Source: an uncultured Microbacterium sp.
Lineage (GTDB): Bacteria > Actinomycetota > Actinomycetes > Actinomycetales > Microbacteriaceae
Direction: 5' to 3'
Assembly (NCBI RefSeq): GCF_900078385.1
Contig: NZ_FLQR01000008.1
Span: forward strand, 62,001 to 126,000
Length of the DNA stretch: 64,000 nucleotides
The translations under genes and the position numbers were made by a program. This document shows, one piece after another, positions 44,687-53,585 of the stretch (within the stretch, counting starts at the first letter, position 1; each line of letters starts with the position of its first letter). The notes under the pieces were generated by a model, which saw nothing but the letters and a program-made list of their open reading frames with translations, searched no databases and had not been told where the DNA came from.

Positions 44687-47107
44687 ATGACGCCCCCGGC
44701 TTCGACCTACCGCCTCCAGATCCGCGCCGACTTCGACCTGGATGCGGCGGCCGACGTGACCGCGTACCTTCGGGCGCTGGGGGTCGACTGGGCGTACCTG
44801 TCGCCGATCCTCGAGGCTGCGGACGGGTCCGACCACGGCTATGACGTCGTCGACACCTCGCAGGTCGACCCGGCGCGGGGCGGGGCGGAGGGCCTCGCCC
44901 GCTTCCGGGACGCGGCCCGCGCCGCAGGTCTCGGCATCCTCGTGGACATCGTGCCCAACCACATGGGCGTCGCCGACCCGTCCCGGAACGCGTGGTGGTG
45001 GGACGTCCTCACCCACGGCCGGTCGTCGCGGCACGCGGAGGCGTTCGACGTCGACTGGGCGCACGGGTCCGGCCGGCTCCGGCTGCCGATCCTCGGGGCG
45101 GAGATCGACGACGTCCTCGCCGCGGGCGAGCTGACGGTCGACGTCGACGCGGGCGTCGTGCGGTACTACGACTCGGCGCTGCCCCTCGCGCCGGGATCGC
45201 TCGACCAGGCCGCCCCGGACGACGTTCCGGCGGTGCTGGAGGCTCAGCACTGGGAGCTCCTGCACTGGCGTCGCGACGCCGACCTGAACTATCGCCGGTT
45301 CTTCACGGTGACGAGCCTCGCCGGCGTCCGCGTCGAGACGGAGCCGGTCTTCGCAGCCACGCACGCCGAGGTGGCCCGCTGGTTCCGCGAGGGACTCGCC
45401 GACGGCCTCCGCATCGACCATCCCGACGGCCTCGCCGACCCGGGCGGCTACCTCACGAGGCTCGCCGAGCTCACCGGCGGCGCCCATGTCGTCGTCGAGA
45501 AGATCCTCGAGCACGGCGAGCAGCTGCCCGGCTGGTGGGCCACGGCCGGGACGACCGGCTACGACGCGATGGCGGAGATCGACCGCGTGCTCGTCGATCC
45601 CGCCGGCGCCCCTGCCCTCGACGCCCTCGACGCGCGCCTGCGCGCGGAGAGCGGGCTGACGCCGGTGACCTCGTACGCCGACCTCATCCACGACACGAAG
45701 CGCGCGATCGCCGACACCGCGCAGCGCGCCGAAGTGCGCCGTCTCGTCCGGCTGCTCCCCGCCGAGCTGGGCGGGCCAGACGGGTCGGACACGGTCGACG
45801 CGGTCGCCGAGCTGCTGGCGAACTTCCCGGTGTACCGCGCGTACCTCCCGGCCGGCGCGCAGCACCTCGCGCACGCCGTCGCGGAGACCTCTCGGCGCCG
45901 CCCCGACCTGGCCGCGCGTGCCGTCGCCGTGGCCGATCTGATCCTCGCCGACCCGCACGGCGAGCTCGCGACGCGGTTCATGCAGACCACGGGGCCCGTC
46001 ATGGCGAAGGGTGTCGAGGACACGGCGTTCTATCGATACACGCGCCTCGGGACACTCACGGAGGTCGGCGGCGATCCGTCGGTCTTCGCCCTCGACGTCG
46101 ACGGCTTCCATGCCGCTGCCGGCATGCGGCAGTCCGGGTGGCCGCACGCGTCGACGGCCCTCTCGACGCACGACACGAAGCGCAGCGAGGACGTCCGAGC
46201 GCGTCTCTCGGTGCTCGCGGAGCTTACGGAGCGCTGGGGCGCGACGCTCGATCGGCTGCGCGGGATCGCCTCGACCGGCAACGGCCCGCTCGACGCGCTG
46301 CTCTGGCAGGCGATCGTCGGCGCCTGGCCCGCATCGCCGGAGCGGTTGCACGCCTACGCCGAGAAGGCGGCGCGCGAATCCGCCGAGGACACGACGTGGG
46401 CAGACCCGGACGCGGCCTTCGAGGCGCGCGTCCACGCCGTCGTGGATGCCGCGTCCGGCGCGGCTCGAGGGCTCGTGGAGGCGTTCGTCGGCGAGATCGC
46501 CGGTTTCGGCCGGTCCAACTCCCTCTCCGCGAAGCTGCTTCAGCTCGCGGCCCCCGGCGTGCCCGACGTCTATCAGGGCACCGAGCTCTGGGACCTCTCG
46601 CTCGTCGACCCCGACAACCGGCGCCCCGTCGACTACGGGGTCCGCCGCGCGCTGCTCTCCCGCATCGACGCGGGGTGGACGCCCGACGTGGATGAGACCG
46701 GGGCGGCCAAGCTGCTCGTGACCTCCCGTGCGCTGCGGCTGCGCCGCGACCGGCCGGACCTGTTCACCCGCTACACCCCGCTTCCCGCGGCCGGGGCGGC
46801 GGCAGACCACGCCGTCGGGTTCGACCGCGGCGGCGCGATCGCCGTCGCGACGCGGCTTCCCGCAGGGCTGGCGGCCCGCGGCGGCTGGGGCGACACCGTG
46901 ATGCTCCTGCCGCCCGGCGTGTGGCGCGACGAGCTGACCGGGCGTCGGCACGACGGCGGCGAGACCCCGCTTTCCGACCTCCTCGCCGTCTACCCCGTCG
47001 CCCTGCTGCGCCACGCCGACGCGGGATCCGGCTCCGCCGACGACCCGGGCGGCGCCGACGCCGCGGCATCCGACCCCGGACGCGACGAACGGCAGGACCG
47101 ACCGTGA
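44687..47107 (+). CDS. treY: Malto-oligosyltrehalose synthase
   Basis: 806-residue GH13_26 enzyme turning the reducing-end alpha-1,4 bond of maltodextrins into the alpha,alpha-1,1 bond of trehalose. It starts STYRLQIRADFDLDAAADVT and has YLSPILEAADGSDHGYDVVD, VDIVPNHMGVADPSRNAWWW, the nucleophile Asp244 in LRIDHPDGLADPGGYL, Glu271 in VVEKILEHGEQLPG and, near the end, VYQGTELWDLSLVDPDNRRP. Part of the treX-treY-treZ series. Confidence 0.97.
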   Translation: MTPPASTYRLQIRADFDLDAAADVTAYLRALGVDWAYLSPILEAADGSDHGYDVVDTSQVDPARGGAEGLARFRDAARAAGLGILVDIVPNHMGVADPSRNAWWWDVLTHGRSSRHAEAFDVDWAHGSGRLRLPILGAEIDDVLAAGELTVDVDAGVVRYYDSALPLAPGSLDQAAPDDVPAVLEAQHWELLHWRRDADLNYRRFFTVTSLAGVRVETEPVFAATHAEVARWFREGLADGLRIDHPDGLADPGGYLTRLAELTGGAHVVVEKILEHGEQLPGWWATAGTTGYDAMAEIDRVLVDPAGAPALDALDARLRAESGLTPVTSYADLIHDTKRAIADTAQRAEVRRLVRLLPAELGGPDGSDTVDAVAELLANFPVYRAYLPAGAQHLAHAVAETSRRRPDLAARAVAVADLILADPHGELATRFMQTTGPVMAKGVEDTAFYRYTRLGTLTEVGGDPSVFALDVDGFHAAAGMRQSGWPHASTALSTHDTKRSEDVRARLSVLAELTERWGATLDRLRGIASTGNGPLDALLWQAIVGAWPASPERLHAYAEKAARESAEDTTWADPDAAFEARVHAVVDAASGAARGLVEAFVGEIAGFGRSNSLSAKLLQLAAPGVPDVYQGTELWDLSLVDPDNRRPVDYGVRRALLSRIDAGWTPDVDETGAAKLLVTSRALRLRRDRPDLFTRYTPLPAAGAAADHAVGFDRGGAIAVATRLPAGLAARGGWGDTVMLLPPGVWRDELTGRRHDGGETPLSDLLAVYPVALLRHADAGSGSADDPGGADAAASDPGRDERQDRP

Positions 47108-47192
47108 CCCGTGGGGCGCGTGAGGCTCGGCAGCCCCAGCAGTCACAGGTGATCCTGCAGATCGCACGGCAGTGCACGACGGGAGGACGACG

Positions 47193-48923
47193 ATGATCGA
47201 GGTATGGGCACCGCGCGCGGAGCGTGTACGGCTGCGACGAGCCGGGCAGGGCGACATCGAGCTGACGCCGCGTGACGACGACGGCTGGTGGGACGCCGAT
47301 GTCGCACTCGCCGACGGCGACGAGTACGGCTTCGTGCTGGGCGACGGCGACGACATCCGGCCCGACCCGCGCTCGCGACGGCAGCCGCGCGGCGTGCACG
47401 ACGCGTCCGCGCATCACGACCCCGCCGCCTTCTCCTGGACCGATCAGGACTGGACCGGCAGACAGCTCGCCGGCGGCCTGATCTACGAGCTGCACATCGG
47501 CACGTTCACTCCGGAGGGCACGCTCGATGCCGCGATCGGCAAGCTCGGGCACCTCGCCGACCTCGGGGTCACACACATCGAGCTGCTGCCCGTCAACGCG
47601 TTCAACGGCACCCACAACTGGGGCTACGACGGCGTGCTCTGGTACGCGGTGCAGGAGACATACGGCGGCCCCGCCGCCTACCAGCGCTTCGTGGACGCCG
47701 CCCACGCAGCCGGTCTCGCCGTCATCCAGGATGTCGTCTACAACCACCTTGGACCCTCCGGGAACTACCTTCCCGAGTTCGGTCCCTACCTCCGCGACGG
47801 CGTCGAGACCACGTGGGGCGCGAGCCTCGACCTCGACCAGCGCGCCGTGCGCGACCACATCGTCGGCAACGTCTTCCTGTGGCTCCGCGACTACCACGTC
47901 GACGGTCTGCGGTTGGATGCCGTGCACGCGCTGCACGAGAGCGTCGACAGCCCCGTCCACATCCTCCGCGAGATCGCGCAGGCCGTCGACGCGCTGAGCG
48001 TCCACGTCGGCCGGCCGCTCTCCCTCATCGCCGAGAGCGACCTCAACGACGCCGTCATGATCCTGCCCCGCGAGGCCGGCGGGCACGGCCTCGCGGCGCA
48101 GTGGTCCGACGACTGGCACCATGCCGTGCACGTCGCGCTGACCGGCGAGACCGACGGCTACTACGCCGATTTCGCCGACCTCGGCGCCCTGCCCAAGGTG
48201 TGGACGGGCGGGTTCTTCCACGACGGGACGTGGTCCTCGTTCCGCGGCCGCGACCACGGCGTGCCGATCCCGCCCGACGTGCCGACCTGGCGTCTCGTGA
48301 CGTTCGCGCAGGACCACGACCAGATCGGCAACCGCGCCGCGGGCGACCGCCTGGCCGCGACCCTGTCCGCCGATCGGCTCGCCGTCGCGGCCGTGCTCAC
48401 CCTCACGACGCCCGGCACGCCGATGCTCTTCATGGGCGAGGAGTGGGGCGCCTCGACGCCCTGGCAGTTCTTCACGTCGCATCCCGAACCCGAGCTCGCC
48501 ACGGCCACCGCGAACGGACGCAAGGCCGAGTTCGCCGCGATGGGCTGGGATGAGTCGCTTGTCCCCGATCCGAACGACCCGGAGACGTTCGCACGGTCCA
48601 AGCTCGACTGGGCCGAGGCGTCGACGGGCGATCACGCGCGGCTGCTCGCGCTGTACCGCGCCCTCGCGCGACTCCGGCGTGAGCGTCCCGAGCTCACCGA
48701 TCCCGCATCCGGCGCCGGTGGGGCGGCGTCGGCCGAGGCCATCGGGGGGCGCGTCTACGAACTCGACCGGGGCGCGGCGCGGGTGCTCGTGAACCTCTCC
48801 GCCGTCCCGTGGGACGTGCCCCTCGAGGGCGCCGAGATCTGGCTCGCGACGAAGGATCCGGAGCGCCGCGGCGCGACGCTCTCGCTGCAGCCGGACTCGG
48901 CCGTCATCGTCGGTCCCGCCTGA
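47193..48923 (+). CDS. treZ: Malto-oligosyltrehalose trehalohydrolase
   Basis: 576-residue GH13_10 enzyme releasing trehalose from maltooligosyl-trehalose. A small N-terminal CBM48 ([14 protein letters not shown]...) is followed by the barrel with [20 protein letters not shown], Asp242 ([12 protein letters not shown]), Glu281 (LIAESDLND) and [17 protein letters not shown]. The ATG is 8 nt after GGGAGGA; an upstream GTG at 47172 is less likely. It completes the trehalose route. Confidence 0.97.
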   Translation: MIEVWAPRAERVRLRRAGQGDIELTPRDDDGWWDADVALADGDEYGFVLGDGDDIRPDPRSRRQPRGVHDASAHHDPAAFSWTDQDWTGRQLAGGLIYELHIGTFTPEGTLDAAIGKLGHLADLGVTHIELLPVNAFNGTHNWGYDGVLWYAVQETYGGPAAYQRFVDAAHAAGLAVIQDVVYNHLGPSGNYLPEFGPYLRDGVETTWGASLDLDQRAVRDHIVGNVFLWLRDYHVDGLRLDAVHALHESVDSPVHILREIAQAVDALSVHVGRPLSLIAESDLNDAVMILPREAGGHGLAAQWSDDWHHAVHVALTGETDGYYADFADLGALPKVWTGGFFHDGTWSSFRGRDHGVPIPPDVPTWRLVTFAQDHDQIGNRAAGDRLAATLSADRLAVAAVLTLTTPGTPMLFMGEEWGASTPWQFFTSHPEPELATATANGRKAEFAAMGWDESLVPDPNDPETFARSKLDWAEASTGDHARLLALYRALARLRRERPELTDPASGAGGAASAEAIGGRVYELDRGAARVLVNLSAVPWDVPLEGAEIWLATKDPERRGATLSLQPDSAVIVGPA

Positions 48924-49004
48924 GGCCCCCGGCGCGCACCGCCGCGACCGGAAACACTGTCAACCCCCTGCCGCGCCGGGCCGCGCGCGCCTAGCGTGGC
49001 AGCC

Positions 49005-49907
49005 ATGATCGACGACCTCCGCCCCGCACGCGCCGCGGACCTCATCCGGCAGATCGCCGTCATCTCGGCGGTGTCCTTCATGCTCGTCGCCGCCCTCGTC
49101 GGCTCCGGCGTCTTCGGCGGCACTCCCGTGAACGAACTGCAGGACGGGAACCTCGCCTCCGACGCGACCTACCTCGCGCCCGGCAGCTCCGCCTTCTCCA
49201 TCTGGAGCCTCATCTACCTCCTGATGATCGCGTACGCGATCTGGCAGGCGCTGCCGGGCCAGCGGGCGCGCGACCGCCAGCGCTTCGCGGGCTGGTGGAT
49301 CGCCGTGACCGCCGTCCTCAACGGATGCTGGCTGCTTGCGGCGCAGTTCCTGAACCTCCCCGCCACCGTCGTCGCGATCCTCCTGCTCCTCGTCGCGCTC
49401 GGCGCGACGATCCGCGTGCTCGTCGTCCGCCCTCCGCAGGGGGCGACGGATGTCGCCTTCACCGACCTCACGGTCGGATTCCACCTGGGCTGGGTGTCGC
49501 TCGCGACCGTCGCCAACGTCACGGCATGGCTCACCGCCGAGGTCGCCCCCGCGGCGTGGGGGGACGCGGCGGTCCCGATCGCGATCGCCGTGCTCATCGT
49601 GGTCGCGATCATCGGCGTCGCGCTCGCCTACGGCACCCGCGGTCGCCTCGCGCCGGGCCTCGCCATGGGGTGGGGGCTGCTGTGGATCGCCGTCGCTCGC
49701 GCGACGGACGAGCCGGCATCCACCCCCATCGCGATCGCCGCGGGAATCGCCGCGGCCGTCGTCGTGATCGCCCCCATCGTCATGATCGTCACCGGTCGGC
49801 CCGGGCGCGGCGAGTTCGCGCGACGACCGGCCTCCCGCCCCGTCCCCCAGGGCGACGACGTCAGAACGTCTGGGCGAACCGCTGCAGGATCCGGGTCGGC
49901 TCGGTGA
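49005..49907 (+). CDS. TspO/MBR-like tryptophan-rich membrane protein
   Basis: About 300 residues with eight hydrophobic stretches. SSAFSIWSLIYLLMIAYAIW and NGCWLLAAQFLNLPATVVAI are characteristic of TspO-related proteins, but it is about twice the size of TspO. The ATG was chosen because TAGCGT ends 7 nt before it, giving a leaderless message; a GTG at 48996 would overlap that box. The C-terminal tail overlaps the convergent amidotransferase gene by 47 bp. Confidence 0.78.
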   Translation: MIDDLRPARAADLIRQIAVISAVSFMLVAALVGSGVFGGTPVNELQDGNLASDATYLAPGSSAFSIWSLIYLLMIAYAIWQALPGQRARDRQRFAGWWIAVTAVLNGCWLLAAQFLNLPATVVAILLLLVALGATIRVLVVRPPQGATDVAFTDLTVGFHLGWVSLATVANVTAWLTAEVAPAAWGDAAVPIAIAVLIVVAIIGVALAYGTRGRLAPGLAMGWGLLWIAVARATDEPASTPIAIAAGIAAAVVVIAPIVMIVTGRPGRGEFARRPASRPVPQGDDVRTSGRTAAGSGSAR

Positions 49908-50586
49908 GCGAGGTCGCGAGCACGCGGGCGGCGATGGCGTCGTAGTCGCCGGCGGCGAAGTACCCGTCGTCGCGGTACACGGCCATCCGCTCGGTGAAGG
50001 CGCGTGCCGTGGGCTCCGGATGGAACTGCGTCGCGTACAGCCGGTCGCCGAAGCGGTACGCCTGCACGGGGCAGGCCTCGTTCGTCGCGAGCAGCACCGC
50101 CCCCGCCGGCGGCTCCGCGATGCCCTCCTTGTGCGCCGTCAGCGCCGTGAAGGTGTCGGCGAGGCCGCCGAAGAGCGCGTCCCGTGACCCGTCCTCGGTC
50201 AGCGAGACCGTCGTCGGACCCGTGTCCTCCGGATAGGCGCGTGTGACGGTGCCGCCGAGGGCGCGAGTCGCGATCCCGATGCCGTAGCAGGTGAACAGGG
50301 CCGCCGTCCGCCCGTCGGCGGCGCGCTCGGCGACGCGCGACAGTGCGGCCTCGAGGCGCCGCTGCACATCGGTCTTCGTCGACTCCGGGTCGGTGACGTT
50401 GAACGGGCTGCCCCCGACGACGAATCCGCGCCACCGCTCGAAGGCGTCCTCCGGAAGTTCGTCGCGCACGAGGTCCAGCTGATCCAGCTCACCGTCGCCC
50501 AGCCGCGCGCCGGTGCGGAACGACTCGTATTCGGCGGCGGCGGCGCCCAGCTGCGGACGGACGCAGACGTACACGAGCGGTGCCAT
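49861..50586 (-). CDS. Class I glutamine amidotransferase-like protein
   Basis: 241 residues of the GMP-synthase-like amidotransferase family: RGFVVGGSPFNVTDPE, the nucleophile Cys in ALFTCYGIGIATRALGG, and the His-Glu pair in LYATQFHPEPTARAF. All three catalytic residues are present, so it should release ammonia from glutamine or hydrolyse a related gamma-glutamyl bond. No synthetase partner is adjacent. Confidence 0.88.
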   Translation of the reverse strand: MAPLVYVCVRPQLGAAAAEYESFRTGARLGDGELDQLDLVRDELPEDAFERWRGFVVGGSPFNVTDPESTKTDVQRRLEAALSRVAERAADGRTAALFTCYGIGIATRALGGTVTRAYPEDTGPTTVSLTEDGSRDALFGGLADTFTALTAHKEGIAEPPAGAVLLATNEACPVQAYRFGDRLYATQFHPEPTARAFTERMAVYRDDGYFAAGDYDAIAARVLATSLTEPTRILQRFAQTF

Positions 50587-50650
50587 GCGCCGAGTCTAGG
50601 TGGATCGGTCCGGCCCGGCGAGAGTCCGCCGGCATCCGTCCGCGCGTCGA

Positions 50651-50696
50651 TGTATCACCGGGGGTATCGCCTCGCTCCTGTCCATGTGGCCAGAAT
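50651..50696 (+). promoter_or_regulatory. Control region of the sigma-protease cassette, motif copy 1
   Basis: TGTATCA (50651-50657), then 23 bp, then TCCATG (50681-50686). A -10-like CAGAAT (50691-50696) ends 7 nt before the sigma gene ATG, predicting a leaderless message. The TGTATCA-N23-TCCATG pair recurs at 56094-56129, so it may be an autoregulatory ECF promoter or a regulator site. Confidence 0.45.
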
Positions 50697-50703
50697 GGGC
50701 GCT

Positions 50704-51345
50704 ATGACCGATGCCGACCCGCCGCCCGTCCGAGAACCGTCGGAGGGCGACGGGAACGTCGGCGCACCCCTGACGATCTGGGACCGCGCCGCCGGTGCGT
50801 TCCACCGCTGGCGCGAGGGCGACGCCCGCGCCATGGACGAGCTCGTCCGCATCATGACGCCCGTGCTGTGGCATGTCGTGCGGGCGTACGGTCTCGAGCA
50901 CATGCTCGCGGAGGACGTCGTGCAGGCGACGTGGATGACGCTCGTGCAGCGCCACGAGTCGATCCACGACGAGCGGGCCGTCGCCGGGTGGCTGACGACG
51001 TGCGCACGCCGCGAAGCGTGGCGCGCAGGACGCGCGCACCAGCGCGTCCGCGCGACCGACAGCGCCGACCTCGAGCCGAAGCTGCCGCCGGCGGACTCCG
51101 CCGAGGACCTCGCCCAGGTCGCCGACCGCGATCACCGGATCTGGGGCGCCGTCGGACGTCTCGACGACCGCTGCCGCCGCCTGCTGCGGATCGTCGCGTT
51201 CGAAGAGCGCCCCGACTACGCCCGGATCGCCCAGGACCTGGCCATGCCGATCGGCTCGATCGGCCCGACCCGGCAGCGCTGCCTCGGCAAGCTGCGCACC
51301 GCCTTGCAGGCGGATGGATGGAGAGGGGATACCCGTGACCTCTGA
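50704..51345 (+). CDS. ECF-like RNA polymerase sigma factor of the protease cassette
   Basis: 213 residues. Region 2 is at about 40-105 (MDELVRIMTPVLWHVVRAYG, EDVVQATWMTLVQRHESI) and region 4 at about 155-205 (RLDDRCRRLLRIVAFEERPD, IAQDLAMPIGSIGPTRQRCL). It lacks an adjacent classical anti-sigma gene. The next frame starts inside its end (11-bp overlap), tying it to a small beta-sandwich protein, a subtilase and a CHAT protease. It is a group separate from the sigma factor at 6151. Confidence 0.88.
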   Translation: MTDADPPPVREPSEGDGNVGAPLTIWDRAAGAFHRWREGDARAMDELVRIMTPVLWHVVRAYGLEHMLAEDVVQATWMTLVQRHESIHDERAVAGWLTTCARREAWRAGRAHQRVRATDSADLEPKLPPADSAEDLAQVADRDHRIWGAVGRLDDRCRRLLRIVAFEERPDYARIAQDLAMPIGSIGPTRQRCLGKLRTALQADGWRGDTRDL

Positions 51346-51808
51346 GATGCCCGCGGCGGATGCCGCACTGTTCCGCGCCCTCCGGCGCGCGTGGGAGGTG
51401 GTCGATCCGGTCCCCGCCGACCTCGTCGACCGGATGGTGGCCGCCGTCGCGACGGCCGACCTGTCGCGGGAGTACGCGCTGCTCACCCTGGTCGAGAGCG
51501 ACCGGCTCGCGGCGGTCCGCGGCGACGCCGACATGCTGACGCTGCAGTTCAGCGACGGCACGACCAACGTGCTCATCCACGTCACGGCCGCCGAATCCGG
51601 TGCCCGCCGCATCGACGGCTGGGTGGACGGGGTGGCGCTGCGCATCGAGCTCGTCCAGGAGGGCGCCACCTTCACGGCGGCGCCGGAGAGCGGGCGGTTC
51701 GCCTTCGACGAGGTTCCCGCCGGCGTTTCCCGTCTCCGCATCATCCTCGAGACTCCCCCCGAGCCGGGCGCCGCCACCGAGGTGCTGACGCCGCGCTTCG
51801 AAGTCTGA
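51335..51808 (+). CDS. Small carboxypeptidase-regulatory-like protein of the protease cassette
   Basis: 157 residues. The N-terminal helical part ALFRALRRAWEVVDPVPADL then VDRMVAAVAT could contact the sigma factor. The rest is a beta-sandwich (DMLTLQFSDGTTNVLIHV, RIDGWVDGVALRIELVQEGA, GRFAFDEVPAGVSRLRIILE) of the CarboxypepD-regulatory type. The GTG follows GAGAGGGG; an ATG at 51347 is an alternative. No membrane segment. It is encoded exactly where an anti-sigma would be, which is a guess at its role. Confidence 0.72.
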   Translation: MTSEMPAADAALFRALRRAWEVVDPVPADLVDRMVAAVATADLSREYALLTLVESDRLAAVRGDADMLTLQFSDGTTNVLIHVTAAESGARRIDGWVDGVALRIELVQEGATFTAAPESGRFAFDEVPAGVSRLRIILETPPEPGAATEVLTPRFEV

Positions 51809-51871
51809 CCACCGCCGTACCCCGTACCCCACACCACGACGTCGCCCCCGGCGACCACGAGAGGAGCGACC

Positions 51872-53536
51872 ATGGTCGCCGACACCCCCGAGCAGAATCC
51901 GCAGCCGAAGGGGTGGTCGTGGCGCGACCGCGCCCGAGGATCGGTCGTCAAAGGCACGGTCCTCGATCCCGGCACCGAGCCGCTGGACGGCATCGAGGCG
52001 TTCCAGACCGCCTACGTCCCCGATCGGCTCCTCCTCTCCGGTGGTGAGCAGGGGTCGCTTCTGGCCGGCAATCTCGACCGGGTCCGCCGAGCGGCGGGCG
52101 CCTTCGGGTGGGGCGTCGAGCGCGAGGCGCTCGACGGGAGCGACATGGAGGATGACGCGCCGCCGCCCGAGCAGCGGTTCCCGGGTGCGCCCGTCGTCAT
52201 CCGCGTGCGACTGACGACGCCGGATGGCGATCGCGGCGTCTCCCCGGCGCTCCCGGACGCGTGGCGTGTCCTGCAGCAGGTGCGCCGGGACGCGCTCGGC
52301 GGTGACCCGGTGCGATCGCGGGACGGGCGGATCGACGCCGCCGCGACGCTGCGCGCCGCCGGCGCCGACCGGATCGGCCTCGATCATCTGCTCACCGTCG
52401 ACCCCGTCGGGCTGAACCCGTACACGAAGTCCAATCCCTACACGAAGTCCAATCCCTATACGAAGTCGAACCCGTACACGAAGTCCAACCCGTACACGAA
52501 GTCGAACCCCGTGGGCGAGTACGGCGAAGCGGGGCTCGGCGGGCGGCAGCCCGTCGCGTGGGTGGGACCGCCGCTCGCGCGCACCGAGCCGGGGGAGGGC
52601 CGGCGCCGCGCCGTCGTGGCCGTGCTCGACACCGGCGCCGGTGTCCACTCCTGGCTGCCCGACGACGTCGTCGACCGGAACGTGCAGATCGACGGGCGCC
52701 CTCTGGGCCTCACCGATGAGGCGAACCCGGAGGTCTATCCCGACCTCTACGGCCCCCTCGACGGCGAGCTCGACCCGGTCGCCGGTCACGGCACGTTCAT
52801 CGCGGGGATCGTCCGGCAGGCAGCGCCGGATGCCGACATCCTGGCGATCCGCGTCGCGGATGCCCTGGGGATCGTCGAGGAGTCGTCGCTCCTGCAGGTG
52901 ATCGAGGATCTCGGGGTGCTCGTGCACCGGTATCGCACGGGCCAGCGCGGGGGCCGCCCCGTCGATGTGCTGAACCTGTCGCTCGGCTACTATCACGAGA
53001 CCCCGCAGGACGGCCTGTACACCCGCGATCTCTACGACCTCCTCGCCGCCCTCCGGGCGCTCGGGACGGCCGTGGTCGTCTCAGCGGGCAACGACGCGAT
53101 CGACCGGCCGACCTTCCCGGCGTCGCTGTGGGCGTGGCCCGGCGCCGACAACGGCATCGTGCCCGACGGCGGCGCCGTCCACGTCTCGGTCGGGGCGCTC
53201 AATCCGAACGGCTGGACGACGGCGCTGTTCTCGAACGTCGGGCCGTGGGTGCGCACGTACGCGGTGGGAGCCGGCGTCGTCAGCACGATCCCCGACTTCC
53301 ACGGCGGCATCCAGGCGACCGCGCGCGACGATCAGTACGGGCGCCGCCGCCTCACGATCAGCCCCGAGGACTTCCGCGGCGGGTTCGCCGTCTGGAGCGG
53401 CACGTCCTTCGCGGCACCGCTCGTCGCGGGCCGGATCGCGGCGGGCCTCACCGATCTCCCGGTCGAACCGGAGAAGGCCGAGGCGGCCGTGGCCGGCGTC
53501 ACGAAAGCAGCGGAGGCCGTGATCGTCGAGGACTGA
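51872..53536 (+). CDS. Cytoplasmic-looking subtilisin-family (S8) protease with NPYTKS repeats
   Basis: 554 residues. Residues 1-180 are a novel N-terminal region, 182-211 are five exact copies of NPYTKS, and about 245-535 are the S8 catalytic domain with all active-site residues: Asp253 (VAVLDTGAG), His306 (GHGTFIAGIV), Asn407 (VSAGND) and Ser512 (SGTSFAAPLVAG). No signal peptide or membrane helix, which is unusual for a subtilase, so it should work inside the cell. The ATG follows GAGAGGAG. It lies between the sigma pair and the CHAT gene. Confidence 0.93.
   Translation: MVADTPEQNPQPKGWSWRDRARGSVVKGTVLDPGTEPLDGIEAFQTAYVPDRLLLSGGEQGSLLAGNLDRVRRAAGAFGWGVEREALDGSDMEDDAPPPEQRFPGAPVVIRVRLTTPDGDRGVSPALPDAWRVLQQVRRDALGGDPVRSRDGRIDAAATLRAAGADRIGLDHLLTVDPVGLNPYTKSNPYTKSNPYTKSNPYTKSNPYTKSNPVGEYGEAGLGGRQPVAWVGPPLARTEPGEGRRRAVVAVLDTGAGVHSWLPDDVVDRNVQIDGRPLGLTDEANPEVYPDLYGPLDGELDPVAGHGTFIAGIVRQAAPDADILAIRVADALGIVEESSLLQVIEDLGVLVHRYRTGQRGGRPVDVLNLSLGYYHETPQDGLYTRDLYDLLAALRALGTAVVVSAGNDAIDRPTFPASLWAWPGADNGIVPDGGAVHVSVGALNPNGWTTALFSNVGPWVRTYAVGAGVVSTIPDFHGGIQATARDDQYGRRRLTISPEDFRGGFAVWSGTSFAAPLVAGRIAAGLTDLPVEPEKAEAAVAGVTKAAEAVIVED
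52415..52504 (+). repeat. Five tandem 18-bp units coding NPYTKS
   Basis: The five units encode the same six residues but differ at third codon positions (AAC/AAT, CCG/CCC, TAC/TAT, TCC/TCG). A sixth partial unit (NP) follows. The silent differences indicate selection on the peptide and not recent slippage. Confidence 0.95.
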
Positions 53537-53573
53537 GTGCGGGCCGCGGTGTCGCCGCGCGCGTCGGGCAGGG

Positions 53574-53579
53574 CATGCT
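53574..53579 (+). promoter_or_regulatory. Possible own -10 box of the CHAT gene (CATGCT)
   Basis: CATGCT ends 6 nt before the GTG start at 53586, the spacing seen at other leaderless starts here. It would let the CHAT gene be expressed apart from the operon. Confidence 0.3.
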
Positions 53580-53585
53580 GTCAGG

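Noticed and set aside
47108..47192. Separate small gene between treY and treZ
   Set aside because: Only 85 bp, no ribosome site with a frame of its own; it is a leader of treZ.
52415..52510. Tandem 18-bp units as a CRISPR or minisatellite
   Set aside because: No spacers, units are exact codons of NPYTKS in frame, and differences are silent; it is a protein repeat.
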